DNA of 64,000 bases from Aliishimia sp963721175 (GTDB lineage Bacteria > Pseudomonadota > Alphaproteobacteria > Rhodobacterales > Rhodobacteraceae): assembly GCA_963721175.1 (NCBI GenBank), contig CAVRIG010000020.1, forward strand, positions 1 to 64,000. Reading direction: 5' to 3'. The notes under the pieces were generated by a model that did no database searches, was not told the DNA's origin, and was given only the letters and a program-made list of their open reading frames with translations. The number at the start of each line of letters is the position of its first letter. Positions within the stretch are counted from its first letter, which is position 1. A program made the translations under genes and the position numbers. This document shows positions 8,959 through 18,104 of the stretch, one piece after another.

Positions 8959-9154
8959 TGGTCGGTTTCCCAAGTAAACTGGCGCGCAGGCCGCATGGCG
9001 AATACAAAGTGTTCTGACGAACCGGATTACGTTGGGGGGGACACTCCCGATCCAGATAACCAAGTTCGCGTACACACGCGAGATATGGCCCGTTATCTGT
9101 GCCAGAGAATAGAGAGGTCATACTTGCAGGACGTTCGAATTACAAGCCGTGTTA

Positions 9155-9181
9155 GCCCGGCAGTTCATTCAACTGCCGGGC
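9155..9181. terminator. Hairpin after the substrate-binding protein gene
   Basis: A perfect hairpin (GCCCGGCAGTT / AACTGCCGGGC, 5-base loop) lies ten bases past the end of the minus-strand binding-protein gene. There is no T run, so it may act as a terminator or as an mRNA-stabilising stem-loop. Confidence 0.6.
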
Positions 9182-9190
9182 AAGAGAGGA

Positions 9191-10865
9191 TCACGACTCC
9201 CAATATATATATTTCGGGTCGATCTGTTGTGAGATGTGGACCTCGCCACCGATCAGATTGGATTTCTGGTGGTTGAACAGCGACCGCCAGTAGGGCTGGA
9301 TCAGCACCCCTTCGTCGCGCATGATCTGTGCCGCCTCTGCCATCAGTTCCTGACGCGCCGTCACATTTGGTTCTTCAAGCGCCTGTTCGACAAGTTCGTC
9401 CAATCTTGCGTTCGCGACCCCTGTTTCATTCCATACGGCGTCGCTGGTATAGCCGAGCGCGTAGGTCTGAACGGCCAGAGGACGGTGGTTCCAGATCGAA
9501 GTCGAGAACGGATACTTGTCCCAGTCGTTCCAGAAGGTCGATGACGGCATGACGGTCCGTTTGACCTTGATGCCTGCGTCGCGCAGCTGCGCCGCAACAA
9601 CGTCGGCAGAGTCCTTCATGAACCCAGTGTCGAGCGACACCAGATCATGCTCAAAGTCTTCCATGCCGGCCTCTTTCATCATTTCAAGAGCGGCCGCAGG
9701 ATCGTACACCGGCTTCGGCATTGGCGTGTATTCCGGATGCACGGGTGCGATATGGTGGTTTTCTGCCACGGTGCCCTGACCCGACATCCCAAGTTCCAGT
9801 ACCAGGGCGTTGTCGACTGCCATAGCAAGTGCCTTGCGCACGTTCACGTCGGCATAAGGCACCATTCCCTCAACTTCCACCTTCTGATGTGGCCGCATCA
9901 GAATCGTGCCCGAGGTTGCGATCTCGTTACGCTTCCAGCCATCGAGTGCATCGAACACCGCGACGTATTCGCCCTCTGAGGCGTAGATATGGTCGATCTC
10001 GTCCGCCTCGGCGGCGGCGGCCCATGCGGCGGGGTCTTCTCCGTAGTCGATGAACTCGATGCGGTCCATCCAGGCACCGTTGCCTTCATTCCACCATGTG
10101 TGATCCGTGTTGCGTTCCAGCACCGCCATCTGTCCGACCTCGTACCGGGTCGGAACATAAGGTCCGGTGCCAACCGGATCAGATATCATCTTCTGCGCGT
10201 CGAAAGACGGATGCACGATCATCGCCGGATAGTCGGACAGGTTGGATATCACAGCGATGTCCGGCTTGTTCAGCGTAAGCCGGACGGTCAGTTCGTCCAG
10301 CGCCTCGGCTCCGCCTGCGCGCAGCTTGCCGGTGTCCGGATCGACCAGTGCCGCCATCCGGGCCGCCATCGTGTTGCCTTCGACGGAACTGTCGGCAAAA
10401 CGTTCAATGTTATAAACAACGTCAGCTGCGGTGAAAGGATCCCCGTTCGACCACTTAACGCCGGGCCGCAGGTTCAGCGTATAGACGGACGCATCATCAG
10501 AGACTTCCCATGATTTCCATCAAAACCGGCTCGTATGTGCCATCGCTGTTATACGCCACCAGTGGTTCGAGCCACCCGCGCGCGAAGTTGGCCAGTGTAT
10601 TGAAGTCGAAAGTGCTGGGGTCTTTCATTCCGCGAATGACAGCCTGCATTCGTACAGTGCCGCCCTTCTGCGCGTCGGTCGCGGCGCGGGCTTGCGGGGC
10701 GGTCAGGCCCAGCAGGCCGTAAGCGACGGTAGCCGAGGCGCCAAAGGTACTTGCCGTGGCAAGAAACTCCCGGCGGGTGACGCCATCGGAGGTGTCGCGC
10801 GCCACTTTGGCGGATTCGATTACGTGATCAGGCAAAGGCCGACCGGAACGTGTCAGGTAAGTCAT
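9191..10865 (-). pseudogene. Peptide/opine-type ABC substrate-binding protein (SBP_bac_5), one frameshift
   Basis: Residues 1-120 (10865 to about 10510) hold a twin-arginine signal (TRREFLATASTFGASAT) and the start of the mature protein. The rest (to 9191) continues in another frame through SDDASVYTLNLRPGVKWSNG to KYIYWES. The break is at a run of three A near 10509, where two A would restore ESWEVSDD. The joined product of about 555 residues is the size of family 5 periplasmic binding proteins for peptides, opines and similar solutes. No permease or ATPase genes accompany it. It probably supplied the substrate of the adjacent operon. Confidence 0.85.
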
Positions 10866-10926
10866 TCAGAAACCCATTGGCAAAGGCCGTCTGATAAGAT
10901 CAGCGGCCACACAAATACCGCGTGGC

Positions 10927-10947
10927 GTCTCGTTGCATTAACGAGAC
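10927..10947. promoter_or_regulatory. Palindrome upstream of the binding-protein gene, putative operator
   Basis: GTCTCGTT and AACGAGAC form perfect 8-bp arms around five bases, 62 bp before the binding-protein start. A second palindrome, TTAACGTTAA, lies at 10984-10993. Both lie between the binding-protein gene and the GlxA-type regulator gene, a natural place for operators. The binding factor is unknown. Confidence 0.5.
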
Positions 10948-11092
10948 CCAAGCGGCCCTAAGTCCTGTGCCAGAGGATTATGCTTAACGTTAACGAGCGA
11001 AAAATGAGTTCGAGCAAGAGAAACTTCCGTCATCGGGCAGGAGAATTCCGCCGAAGCCCATGATCTGCCCATTATTAATGCAGGCGCGGCAT

Positions 11093-12028
11093 TCAGACCC
11101 CGGACGGCGCAGACCGGTGTTCCCGCGGCGTCCTGATATACCGTGCCTTGAATGCGCGTGAAAATGCAGAGGGCGATGTGAAGCCGGTCGCTTCGGAAAT
11201 GACGTTCACACTTTGATTGGTGCTGGTCAGAAGACCATGCGCCTCTTCCAGTCGCAAACGCAGATAGAATTCCGATGGGCTGATGCCAAAGGCTTTCTTG
11301 CAATGTCGGCGCAACTGTTTGGTGCTTACACCAAGACGACCGGCCAGTGCTGCGATGTGAATGGGTGCCCCCAGATTGGCCATCATCTCGGCCCTCATCC
11401 GCAGCACGAGGGGGTCCACCGTCTTGGCGGGGCGTTGTGGGGCGTCGCTGGCACGAACGGGGCCGTGCACCATCGCGTCCGACACCATACCGGACAGCCC
11501 GGGGCTGACCGATTGCGCGATCCAGGCCAGCATTGCATCGCTCGTTGCCATCCCGCCCGCCGTTGTCAGTCGCGGACCATCAAGACAGTAAATCTGGTCG
11601 CTGACGGCTATGTCGGGCCATGCTTCCCGAAAAGCGCCTTCTGCATCGTGGTGCAAAACCGTGCGATACCCGTCCATCAACCCCAGATCCGCAAGGATCA
11701 TGGTTCCGCTGTCCACGCCGCCCAAGGTTGCCCCGTTCTTGTTCATGCGCGCAAGAAAAGCACGACACCGCGCGGTCACATTAGCCAGCGGGTCATATCC
11801 CGCGCAAAGCAGAACAAGGTCGGTTTTGCGAATTGCCGACCAGTCCGTCGCTTCCGGAACCACAGTTGCGCCATTGGATGCAACGACCGGTGCATTCGTG
11901 CTTGTCAGTGTCTGGCAACTGACAACCTGCGTGCCTGCGCATTTGTTTGCAAGCCGCAGTGTTTCGGTTGCCAGCACGTAGGCCAACATCTGAAACTTCG
12001 GAAAGAGGATAAGATGGACATTTTTCAC
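11093..12028 (-). CDS. GlxA-family transcriptional regulator (DJ-1/PfpI domain plus AraC HTH)
   Basis: This 311-residue protein has an amidase-like DJ-1/PfpI domain at about residues 3-170 (VHLILFPKFQMLAYV, LVLLCAGYDP, GVDSGTMILADLGLMDG). A C-terminal AraC pair of helix-turn-helix motifs follows (IHIAALAGRLGVSTKQLRRHCKK, then the FTSPSAFSRAFKARY motif). Relatives such as GbdR, CdhR and ArgR-type regulators respond to quaternary amines or amino acids. It sits between the operon side and the divergent class II aldolase gene and is the likely local activator of both. A nitrogenous inducer would fit, but this is inference. Confidence 0.88.
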   Translation of the reverse strand: MKNVHLILFPKFQMLAYVLATETLRLANKCAGTQVVSCQTLTSTNAPVVASNGATVVPEATDWSAIRKTDLVLLCAGYDPLANVTARCRAFLARMNKNGATLGGVDSGTMILADLGLMDGYRTVLHHDAEGAFREAWPDIAVSDQIYCLDGPRLTTAGGMATSDAMLAWIAQSVSPGLSGMVSDAMVHGPVRASDAPQRPAKTVDPLVLRMRAEMMANLGAPIHIAALAGRLGVSTKQLRRHCKKAFGISPSEFYLRLRLEEAHGLLTSTNQSVNVISEATGFTSPSAFSRAFKARYIRTPREHRSAPSGV

Positions 12029-12125
12029 AGTGGGATCACGGTGTGTAGTTCCGGGCGTTTGAAGTCAAGTCGTGGACTGCGGATCTCGTATCGTCAATTC
12101 ATCGTTTTGCAAAAAAGGTGCCGAA

Positions 12126-12914
12126 ATGAACATCCAAACTCCTACACCCAGTGGCACAAGGCCCGCCAACTGCTCGGACGCCGAATGGGAAGCGCGTTGC
12201 GAACTGGCCGCTCTCTACAACGGTCTGGTCAAGTACCGCATGACAGATCTGACAAACCAGTGGCATGCCATGCGCGTGCCGGGCGAAGACGCACTGCTCA
12301 CGCATCATTATGGCTGGATGCATGAAGAGGTGACGGCCTCAAACCTGATCAAGGTCGGTTTCGACCGCGTCAACCACAACCCCGAAAACGGCCTGCCCAA
12401 CCCTTCTGCGCTCGACATCGGCATTTTGTTTTTCGAGGCCGAGCCGCACAAGAACTGCATCATGCATGTACATACCAAGGCCATCATGGGCGTGTCCGCA
12501 CAAGAAGACGGGCTGCAACCCTACAGCCAGGCCTATCTGATGATGGGTGGCGGCGGCGTGGTCGGTTACACTAACTACGAATTCACCTGCACCACGGATT
12601 TCCTCAGCGCAATGTTGCAGGCGGGCAAGGGAAAGAAAGCCATCATCGAGGCGTGGCACGGTGCCTTTGTCTTTGGTGCCGACGCAGGCGAAGCATTCTT
12701 CCGGACGTTCTATCTTGATCAGGCGTGCGCCGTGCAGCTGGAGGCCCAGAAATCGGCTGCCAGTGGGGTGAAAATCCGCACGATTCCAGAGCATGAAATC
12801 AAGCAATATCTGGATGAAATGGTCGTCAGCGAAAACTATGCCTATGAAGGCGAGCTTGAGTGGATTGCGATCCGCCGTCGGCTGAATATCGAGGCACCTC
12901 ACTACCTGACGTGA
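12126..12914 (+). CDS. Class II aldolase/adducin-family protein
   Basis: This 262-residue protein has the class II aldolase core: ELAALYNGLVKYRMTDLTNQ, the metal motif IMHVHTKA and a downstream His in EAWHGAFVFG. Family members are zinc aldolases and epimerases of sugar phosphates, or decarboxylase-like and adducin-type proteins. The long FDRVNHNPENGLPNPSAL stretch is like the adducin-type bacterial subgroup found in catabolic clusters. It is read divergently from the GlxA-type regulator across 97 bp. The start at 12126 is chosen because AAAAAAGGTGCC precedes it and the homology starts there. Its place suggests C-C cleavage of a pathway intermediate. Confidence 0.85.
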   Translation: MNIQTPTPSGTRPANCSDAEWEARCELAALYNGLVKYRMTDLTNQWHAMRVPGEDALLTHHYGWMHEEVTASNLIKVGFDRVNHNPENGLPNPSALDIGILFFEAEPHKNCIMHVHTKAIMGVSAQEDGLQPYSQAYLMMGGGGVVGYTNYEFTCTTDFLSAMLQAGKGKKAIIEAWHGAFVFGADAGEAFFRTFYLDQACAVQLEAQKSAASGVKIRTIPEHEIKQYLDEMVVSENYAYEGELEWIAIRRRLNIEAPHYLT

Positions 12915-12916
12915 CG

Positions 12917-12936
12917 GCCCCGGCGCGCGCCGGGGC
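12917..12936 (+). terminator. Strong GC hairpin after the class II aldolase gene
   Basis: GCCCCGGCGCGCGCCGGGGC is a perfect palindrome three bases after the stop codon. It lacks a T run but is a likely transcript 3' end. Confidence 0.6.
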
Positions 12937-13007
12937 AATTCTCCGATGAAGTGTCCTTTGATCCTGCGGGTCTTGGGGGCTTCACGGTGCTCGAAAAGGT
13001 AAAGGCT

Positions 13008-13452
13008 CTAGACCCTTCCAAGGGGAAGCGTCTCGGCCTCGACGGGCAGCGAGACTTGCGTCTGTGTCAGGAGCGCGCGAAGGTGTGATGGCGCGTTGTC
13101 CAGCGCTTTGGTCTGGTGTCGATAGCGCCCGGCTTCTTTGGGCACGAGGTCTTCGAAAAAGGCCTCGATGTCGTGGATAGGCCACCGGCACCGAGTAATC
13201 ATTGCAGCGATAGCGCACCATGGAGATCGACGTCGCCCGCGTGCTGACATTCTCGCAGGCGTCATAGGGCTCCGCCGGCAACGGCATCAGCGCATCGAGA
13301 TCCCGCATGAGCCGTTCGCCGATCGTCTCGCCGTGCCCCCGGAGAACTGCGTCCTGCCGCCTCAGGCACTGTTGCTCCAGCCAGTCGTTCAGCGCCTCGA
13401 AGCTCTCGAAGCGTGGCATCCATTGCCCCGACAGGCGATTTGCAAAGTAAAT
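13008..13452 (-). pseudogene. IS21-type transposase (IstA) fragment
   Basis: From 13452 down to about 13180 the minus strand reads RFESFEALNDWLEQQC, then YDACENVSTRATSISMVRY and NDYSVPVAY, all matching the C-terminal part of IstA. The 5' part is missing because an IS256 fragment abuts it. Below about 13180 a different frame (DIEAFFEDLVPKEAGRYRHQ) continues to 13008; I cannot place that piece. Confidence 0.65.
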
Positions 13453-13460
13453 CTGCCGAG

Positions 13461-14072
13461 AGGGGGTGATGGTGCCCTGGGGCTCTGGACCGCGCTGCGC
13501 GAGGTGTTCGCCACGACGCAGGAACAGCGCTGCTGGCTCCACAAGACCATGAACGTGCTCGATGGTCGTCTTGGTTGCGCCACTGGTTCGAGCAACCAGT
13601 GCACGACGCCGAAATCCGTGCAGGCCAAGGCGAAAGCGCATCTGCACGACATACGTTGGCCGGCAGGGTTTTGCGCAGCAATATCCCGAGGGGCTGGCAG
13701 GCCGAGACAAAGGCCAAAGCCAACGTCGCCTTCGATTTCTTCGTCGAAACCTATGAGGTGAAATGGGACAAGGCGGTGGCCAAGCTGGTCAAGGATCGGG
13801 ACGCGCTGCTGACCTTCTACGACTACCCGGCCGAGCAATGGAAACACATCCGGACGTCAAACCCGATCGAGAGCACCTTCGCCACCGTCCGACATCGAAG
13901 GAAACGCACCAAGGGGTGTCTCAGCCGAAAGACCGGTCTGGCCATGGCCTTCAAGCTGATGATGTCGGCGCAGAAGAAATGGCGCAACCTCGACGGCCGA
14001 AACCGCCTGCCTGAGATCATCCAAGAGGTTGAGTTCCGCGACGGGCTCCGCCAACGTCAAGCTGCCGCCTGA
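13461..14072 (+). pseudogene. IS256-family transposase, C-terminal fragment
   Basis: The fragment starts at GDGALGLWTALREVF, continues through QRCWLHKTMNVLD and, after a frame change near 13590-13690, through FVETYEVKWDKAV, YDYPAEQWKHIRTSNPIEST and FATVRHRRKRTKG to the stop at 14072. These are landmarks of the C-terminal half of Mutator-type IS256 transposases, including the catalytic Glu region (NPIEST). The N-terminal half is absent, so the copy is dead. Its insertion appears to have removed the 5' end of the toxin gene downstream. Confidence 0.8.
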
Positions 14073-14073
14073 T

Positions 14074-14199
14074 CAGGCGTCTCCAACTTCTGCGCATATC
14101 TCCAGCATGGTGCTGCTGCATGGTTTCATCAAGAAAAGCCAGAAGACCCCGGACAAGGAGCTGGATGTCGCAGCGAAACGAATGCGTGGATTGAGATGA
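14074..14199 (+). pseudogene. HigB/RelE-type toxin, C-terminal remnant
   Basis: The frame that ends at the TGA overlapping the antitoxin start reads MVLLHGFIKKSQKTPDKEL from 14107. This is the conserved end of HigB-like (phage Gp49-type) toxins. Everything before about 14074 is IS256 sequence, so the toxin has lost its N-terminal half and cannot act as an mRNA interferase. Confidence 0.75.
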
Positions 14200-14489
14200 C
14201 CACAGATAAGGAACCAGGCAAGGCAGGTCCATTCTTTGAGGATTTCTTGAAAGAGCAGGGGACCTATGAGGCAACAACCGAACAGGCCACAAAGCGCGTC
14301 CTCGCCTTTCATCGCGCCGCAGCGATGAAAGAGCAGAAGATTTCCAAGGTTGAGATGGCAAAGCGTCTGGATACCAGTCGTTCGCAGCTCGACCGGTTTC
14401 TTGATCCGGATAATGACAGTGTGACACTGGCGGTGTTGTCCCGCACCGCGCAAGCTGTTGGTCGCACAATCAAGCTTGAGCCGCAGTGA
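14196..14489 (+). CDS. HigA-like antitoxin, orphan
   Basis: This 97-residue protein carries a helix-turn-helix near residues 44-90 (KVEMAKRLDTSRSQLDRFL and VTLAVLSRTAQAVGRTIKL), like the antitoxins paired with HigB-type toxins. Its ATG overlaps the toxin stop as ATGA, the usual arrangement with the toxin first. Because the toxin is beheaded and the native promoter is gone, it is probably an orphan, read from IS256-derived or upstream transcription if at all. Confidence 0.8.
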   Translation: MTTDKEPGKAGPFFEDFLKEQGTYEATTEQATKRVLAFHRAAAMKEQKISKVEMAKRLDTSRSQLDRFLDPDNDSVTLAVLSRTAQAVGRTIKLEPQ

Positions 14490-14608
14490 CAGCAAAAGTC
14501 CGAACGAGTTCTGCAGGCGGCGGCAAAGGCCACGGCATTCATGCTGGCCCCGGAGACGGGCCGAGACCACGGCGGATCATACCGACGGTCGAAGCGGCGG
14601 GATACGGA

Positions 14609-15130
14609 TCAGGCATAGAAGCGCACGCCGCCGATCGCCAGGTCTACGGTGAACGCGCGGCCGATGGCAACGATCCCGATCCGGCGCAGCGTGTGCAGGT
14701 CTAGGGGCGCATCGACCCGGTGAGGCTCGAACCCGGAGAAGGGCAGGTGCAGCGTATGCCACACCTCCGGCGCGACGAAGCTCTGACGATAGGACTGCCA
14801 GGGGCGGACAACGTCCGCCGTCCGCAGGTGCAGATTGTAGCTCTCACCGTTGCCGATGACGTCGATGCCGAGGCCTTCCCATCCGCTTGCATCGATTGAA
14901 GCGCCGTCGGGCGCGAGGTCCAGCGCGATCTGGACGAACCCACCGTTGTTCTCGAGACTCACATCGCCCCGCATGCGAATCGCCTCGCGGCCGCGGAGGG
15001 TCTCCCGGCGCATCGTGCCGTCAGAGACGCCGCCCATGACGTTGTCTGCGACCAACTCCCAGTCGGCGCCGTTGCTCGCGCGCGGCGGCGGTTCGCTCAA
15101 GTCATCAATGACATCGGTTGTCTCGGGCAA
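14609..15130 (-). CDS. CIA30-family (NADH:ubiquinone oxidoreductase assembly-like) domain protein
   Basis: This 173-residue protein shows the CIA30 pattern: DWELVADNVMGGVSDG near the N-terminus, GDVSLENNGGFVQI, GWEGLGIDVIGNG, YNLHLRTADVVRPWQSYRQS and FSGFEPHRV. CIA30 domains have a galactose-binding-like beta-sandwich fold. In eukaryotes they help assemble complex I; the bacterial members are of unknown role. It has no signal peptide and no operon partner: the next genes on both sides read the other way. Confidence in the family is good, in the role low. Confidence 0.85.
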   Translation of the reverse strand: MPETTDVIDDLSEPPPRASNGADWELVADNVMGGVSDGTMRRETLRGREAIRMRGDVSLENNGGFVQIALDLAPDGASIDASGWEGLGIDVIGNGESYNLHLRTADVVRPWQSYRQSFVAPEVWHTLHLPFSGFEPHRVDAPLDLHTLRRIGIVAIGRAFTVDLAIGGVRFYA

Positions 15131-15457
15131 GTTTCAGCTCCACACCGGTCCCACCAGATCGTCGCGGCGGGCTCGATCATGAATGTTCGCCTGTCGATCA
15201 CCATGAAGATCCCACCGGTAACATCCTCGGTTCCGACAGCCAACAGACAAAGGAAATGGCGCGCAGCAGTCGTGTCCCATGCCGATGTTCGCGTTCGCTG
15301 ACCCCTCGCTGCCGATTGCCTTGGCTGTTCATGTCACTGCAGGCGCGAGGGATGCCTTGCGCGAGACCGCACCGTGGCATAGTCCGTCACGATCCTTCAG
15401 ATCCCCGCGCAGACAGGTCTGATGGTCGAAACGCATCACTCCTGACGGTATACGGAT
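15131..15457. other. Intergenic, no gene seen
   Basis: These 327 bases separate the divergently read CIA30 and DUF6481 genes. Open frames here are short and unlike known families on both strands. Promoters of both genes should be inside. Confidence 0.5.
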
Positions 15458-15826
15458 ATGAGAAACAAGAGAGACAACGATTTCGCCGATCGCCGCAGCG
15501 CCGCTGCCGATGCAAAAGCTGCCCGCCTTGAGGTCCACCGCGCCGCCAAGGAAGCTGCAGAACCGAACCGCCTTGCACGCGAGAAAGAGCGCTCGGCCCT
15601 AGCGGCGGCCAGAAAGGAACGGCAAGCCGACCGGGCACGGATAAAGCTCGAAGAGCAGGAGCAGGCAGCCTTTGATCATGCGGCGGTCGATGATGCCGCC
15701 AAGGCCAAGGAGGCGGCACGAGACAAGGCTCGCAAAGAGCTTGGCTCTCGCGACGCCGAAGAAGAGGCCGCCCGAAAAGCCGAACGCGACCGGCGCTATG
15801 CCAACAGAAAGGCACGGCAGCGGTAG
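15458..15826 (+). CDS. DUF6481-family Ala/Lys/Arg/Glu-rich protein
   Basis: This 122-residue protein is highly charged and predicted to be one long helix (RAAKEAAEPNRLAREKERSA, then repeated AARxER and ARDKARKEL units). It matches the DUF6481 family of alphaproteobacteria. There are no membrane segments or catalytic motifs. Proteins of this form often accompany stress responses, but the sequence does not show a role. Confidence 0.75.
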   Translation: MRNKRDNDFADRRSAAADAKAARLEVHRAAKEAAEPNRLAREKERSALAAARKERQADRARIKLEEQEQAAFDHAAVDDAAKAKEAARDKARKELGSRDAEEEAARKAERDRRYANRKARQR

Positions 15827-15967
15827 CACCTCGTCTGTGTGAAGCCTGCACACCAGACCGCGTGCCTGGAGCCTTTTGTTGTGACCTGAAGACCGAGCAG
15901 CCTTTCAGCGCGGCGGGTCCGAGCATTTCGAGGTGAAGTCGGTTGAACGGCCTGCTACACTTTCTCG

Positions 15968-16354
15968 ATGCTGCGCCTCTTCAACCTGTTCGGTCGATCG
16001 GCTGCGATGAATGCGCTCGATGACGCGTTGCGCACATCGGGGGTGCATCCGCTCCTCGTGCCCGACGCCGTGAAGCTCACCGTGCTGCGGCTCAACAAGG
16101 ACGACCCGGTGGCAGGGGCGAGAGCCCGCGACGCAGACTGCACAGCTTCAGCCAGGCTCCTGGCATATTGCATGCTGGGACGCGATCCGTTCAGCGAAAG
16201 TGTCGGGGTTGCCGCCGCGGACCACGCCGATGACCGCCTCGAGGCCGCACTCGACGCGGGCGATTCTCTCGATGCCAGGATTATCCTTCTGGCGCGGCAT
16301 TCGGGGCTGATCGCCCCCGAGATCGCCGACCGGATCGAGGTCGAGGGAGAATGA
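15968..16354 (+). CDS. Hypothetical protein (128 aa)
   Basis: The reading frame MLRLFNLFGRSAAMNALDDA has normal codon use and a mixed helical composition without membrane segments or known motifs. Only the context helps: it follows the DUF6481 gene on the same strand after 141 bases. I do not recognise the family. It ends in the acidic IADRIEVEGE. Confidence 0.6.
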   Translation: MLRLFNLFGRSAAMNALDDALRTSGVHPLLVPDAVKLTVLRLNKDDPVAGARARDADCTASARLLAYCMLGRDPFSESVGVAAADHADDRLEAALDAGDSLDARIILLARHSGLIAPEIADRIEVEGE

Positions 16355-16860
16355 CGTCGCGATGGCTACTGCCCTGCCGCAGTTCCAACCGACAGGAAGA
16401 CGAGATCCGCAAGTGACGGCTCCTGCTTGATATGGGTGGCGGAAGGGCGTCGGCGGCAGTCCCTCGACGCGCTCACCGCCGTCGCACGCTTTCGCAGGGT
16501 GCTTCGAGCGCGGACTTCTTGTCACGGTGCGCGTGGCGATTGGTCGGGCGCAGCCGAGACTGTTCGGACTTCGACCGTCACATCGTTGTATGCGGGCTGG
16601 CCGGACGGCGATCATCGGGCGGGAGCGAGGAGGTTCGTCACCGGGTTGTCGCCGTCGGTCCCCCGCCACCACTTGCCCCACGCGAAGACGAGAGTGAGGA
16701 ATTCGAGATCATTCCGCTGGTCTCAGCCGGCATGATGAAGGAGTCCTCGGCACCCCATCTCCGATGCGCCGCGCGGCTGAGGCCAGACTTTGCCGAAGTG
16801 ATCGAGCGCACGCTGAACACGACGTCGAAGGATGCCACCCACTGGTCGATCAGCTACCTA
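16355..16860. pseudogene. Gene-poor stretch with an IS630-type transposase scrap at its end
   Basis: Most of this 506-base stretch holds no recognisable gene. At about 16780-16859 the plus strand reads DFAEVIERTLNTTSKDATHW, the conserved Thr-Thr-x-x-Asp-Ala-Thr-His-Trp region of IS630-family transposases. It is cut at 16860 by IS427-group copy B and does not resume on the other side of that element. Confidence 0.6.
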
Positions 16861-17692
16861 GGGTCAGGATTCATAACCAATAGATGACGGTTGCAGCGAG
16901 CGCGATGGCCGACAGGAAGACCTTGGGGCATCGGTCATAGCGGGTCGCCACACGCCGCCAGTCCTTGAGCCTGCCAAACATGATCTCGATGCGGTTGCGC
17001 CGTTTGTACCGGCGCTTGTCGTATTTGACGGTTGTCTTGCGCTGCTTTCGGCCGGGGATGCAGGCGCGTATCCCTTTGTCTTTCAATGCTTCTCTGAACC
17101 AGTCGGCGTCGTAGCCGCGATCCCCGAGCAGCCATTCGACCTTTGGCAGGCTGCTGAGCATGGCCCGCGCGCCGATGTAATCGCTGACTTGTCCGGCGGT
17201 GACGAACAGGTCGAGTGGGCGGCCCTGGCTGTCGCAGATGGCGTGCAGCTTGGTGTTCATGCCGCCTTTGGTCCGACCGATCAGGCGGCCACGCCCCCCT
17301 TTTTCGCGGCCATGCTGGTCGCCGTTCGGTGTGCCTTCAGATATGTCGCGTCGATCATCACGGTCTTTTCCTCGCCGTGTTCGGCAGCCAGACCGACCAT
17401 CATCCGCGCGAAGATGCCTTTCTCGCTCCAACGCTTCCAGCGGCTGTAGAGCGTCTTGTGCGGCCCGTAGGCTTCCGGGGCGTCTCGCCAGCGCAACCCA
17501 TTGCGATTGATGAAGATAATCCCGCTCAGCACACGCCTATCATCAACGCGAGGCTTGCCGTGAGACTTCGGGAAGAAAGGGGAAAGCTTGGCCATCTGCT
17601 CGTCGGTCAGCCAGTAAAGGTCGCTCATGTCACCGCTCCGTTTTCCGAGCCGTGAATCACGCAGCGCGATGAAAATCAATGCATCCTGACCC
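16861..17692 (-). mobile_element. IS5-family element, IS427 group, copy B
   Basis: The element is 832 bp with ends GGGTCAGGATTC and ATCCTGACCC, flanked by TA on both sides. It is diverged from copies A and D. The genes on its two flanks (an IS630 scrap and the tail of an AraC gene) do not belong together, so a deletion or recombination at this IS is likely. Confidence 0.9.
16871..17679 (-). CDS. IS427-group transposase, orfA-orfB joined by -1 frameshift (copy B)
   Basis: OrfA (17281-17679, with MSDLYWLTDEQMAKLSPFF near the start) ends just after MAAKKGG. OrfB continues in the -1 frame as KGGRGRLIGRTKGGMNTKL to 16871. The shift falls at A5G6 near 17300. DDE landmarks MIDATYLKAH, LLGDRGYDADWF and IEIMFGRLKDWRR are intact. 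Confidence 0.88.
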
Positions 17693-17695
17693 TAA

Positions 17696-17882
17696 GGCTT
17701 TCAACGAGCTTCTGGAAAGAAAGGAGCAATCGCTTGCGGAGTTGTCACTAAAGGCCGGCTTCAGCGACCAGTCACACTTCACGCGGTCCATCAAACATTT
17801 CTTCGGCGCAACCCCTGTGCGCCTGTCTGACAGCGTCGAAGCCACCCTAAAGAGGTTCGCGGGACGATCACGGGGCAATTGA
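17696..17882 (+). pseudogene. AraC-family regulator, C-terminal helix-turn-helix only
   Basis: The frame gives LAELSLKAGFSDQSHFTRSI then KHFFGATPVRL, the second helix-turn-helix of AraC-type regulators, and stops at 17882. Nothing of the N-terminal part remains because IS copy B borders it. It cannot function. Confidence 0.85.
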
Positions 17883-18104
17883 TCCTTGCGCCCTAAGCCC
17901 GTGCCGATTGCTTTCGGGCGGGGCAACAATGTTGCCCGCTTAGCGAATATCGGCGTAGGCTCGACTGCTTCGGGCCGGACGCGCCGGTGACGGCCCCCGC
18001 CTGCAAGTCTCGGCGTTCAGCTGCACCGCCGTCGGGAATTCCGAGCCCGTATCGTATGTCCGATTTGCCTCACTGCGTCACAGGACGTCGCGACCACCGC
18101 CGGT

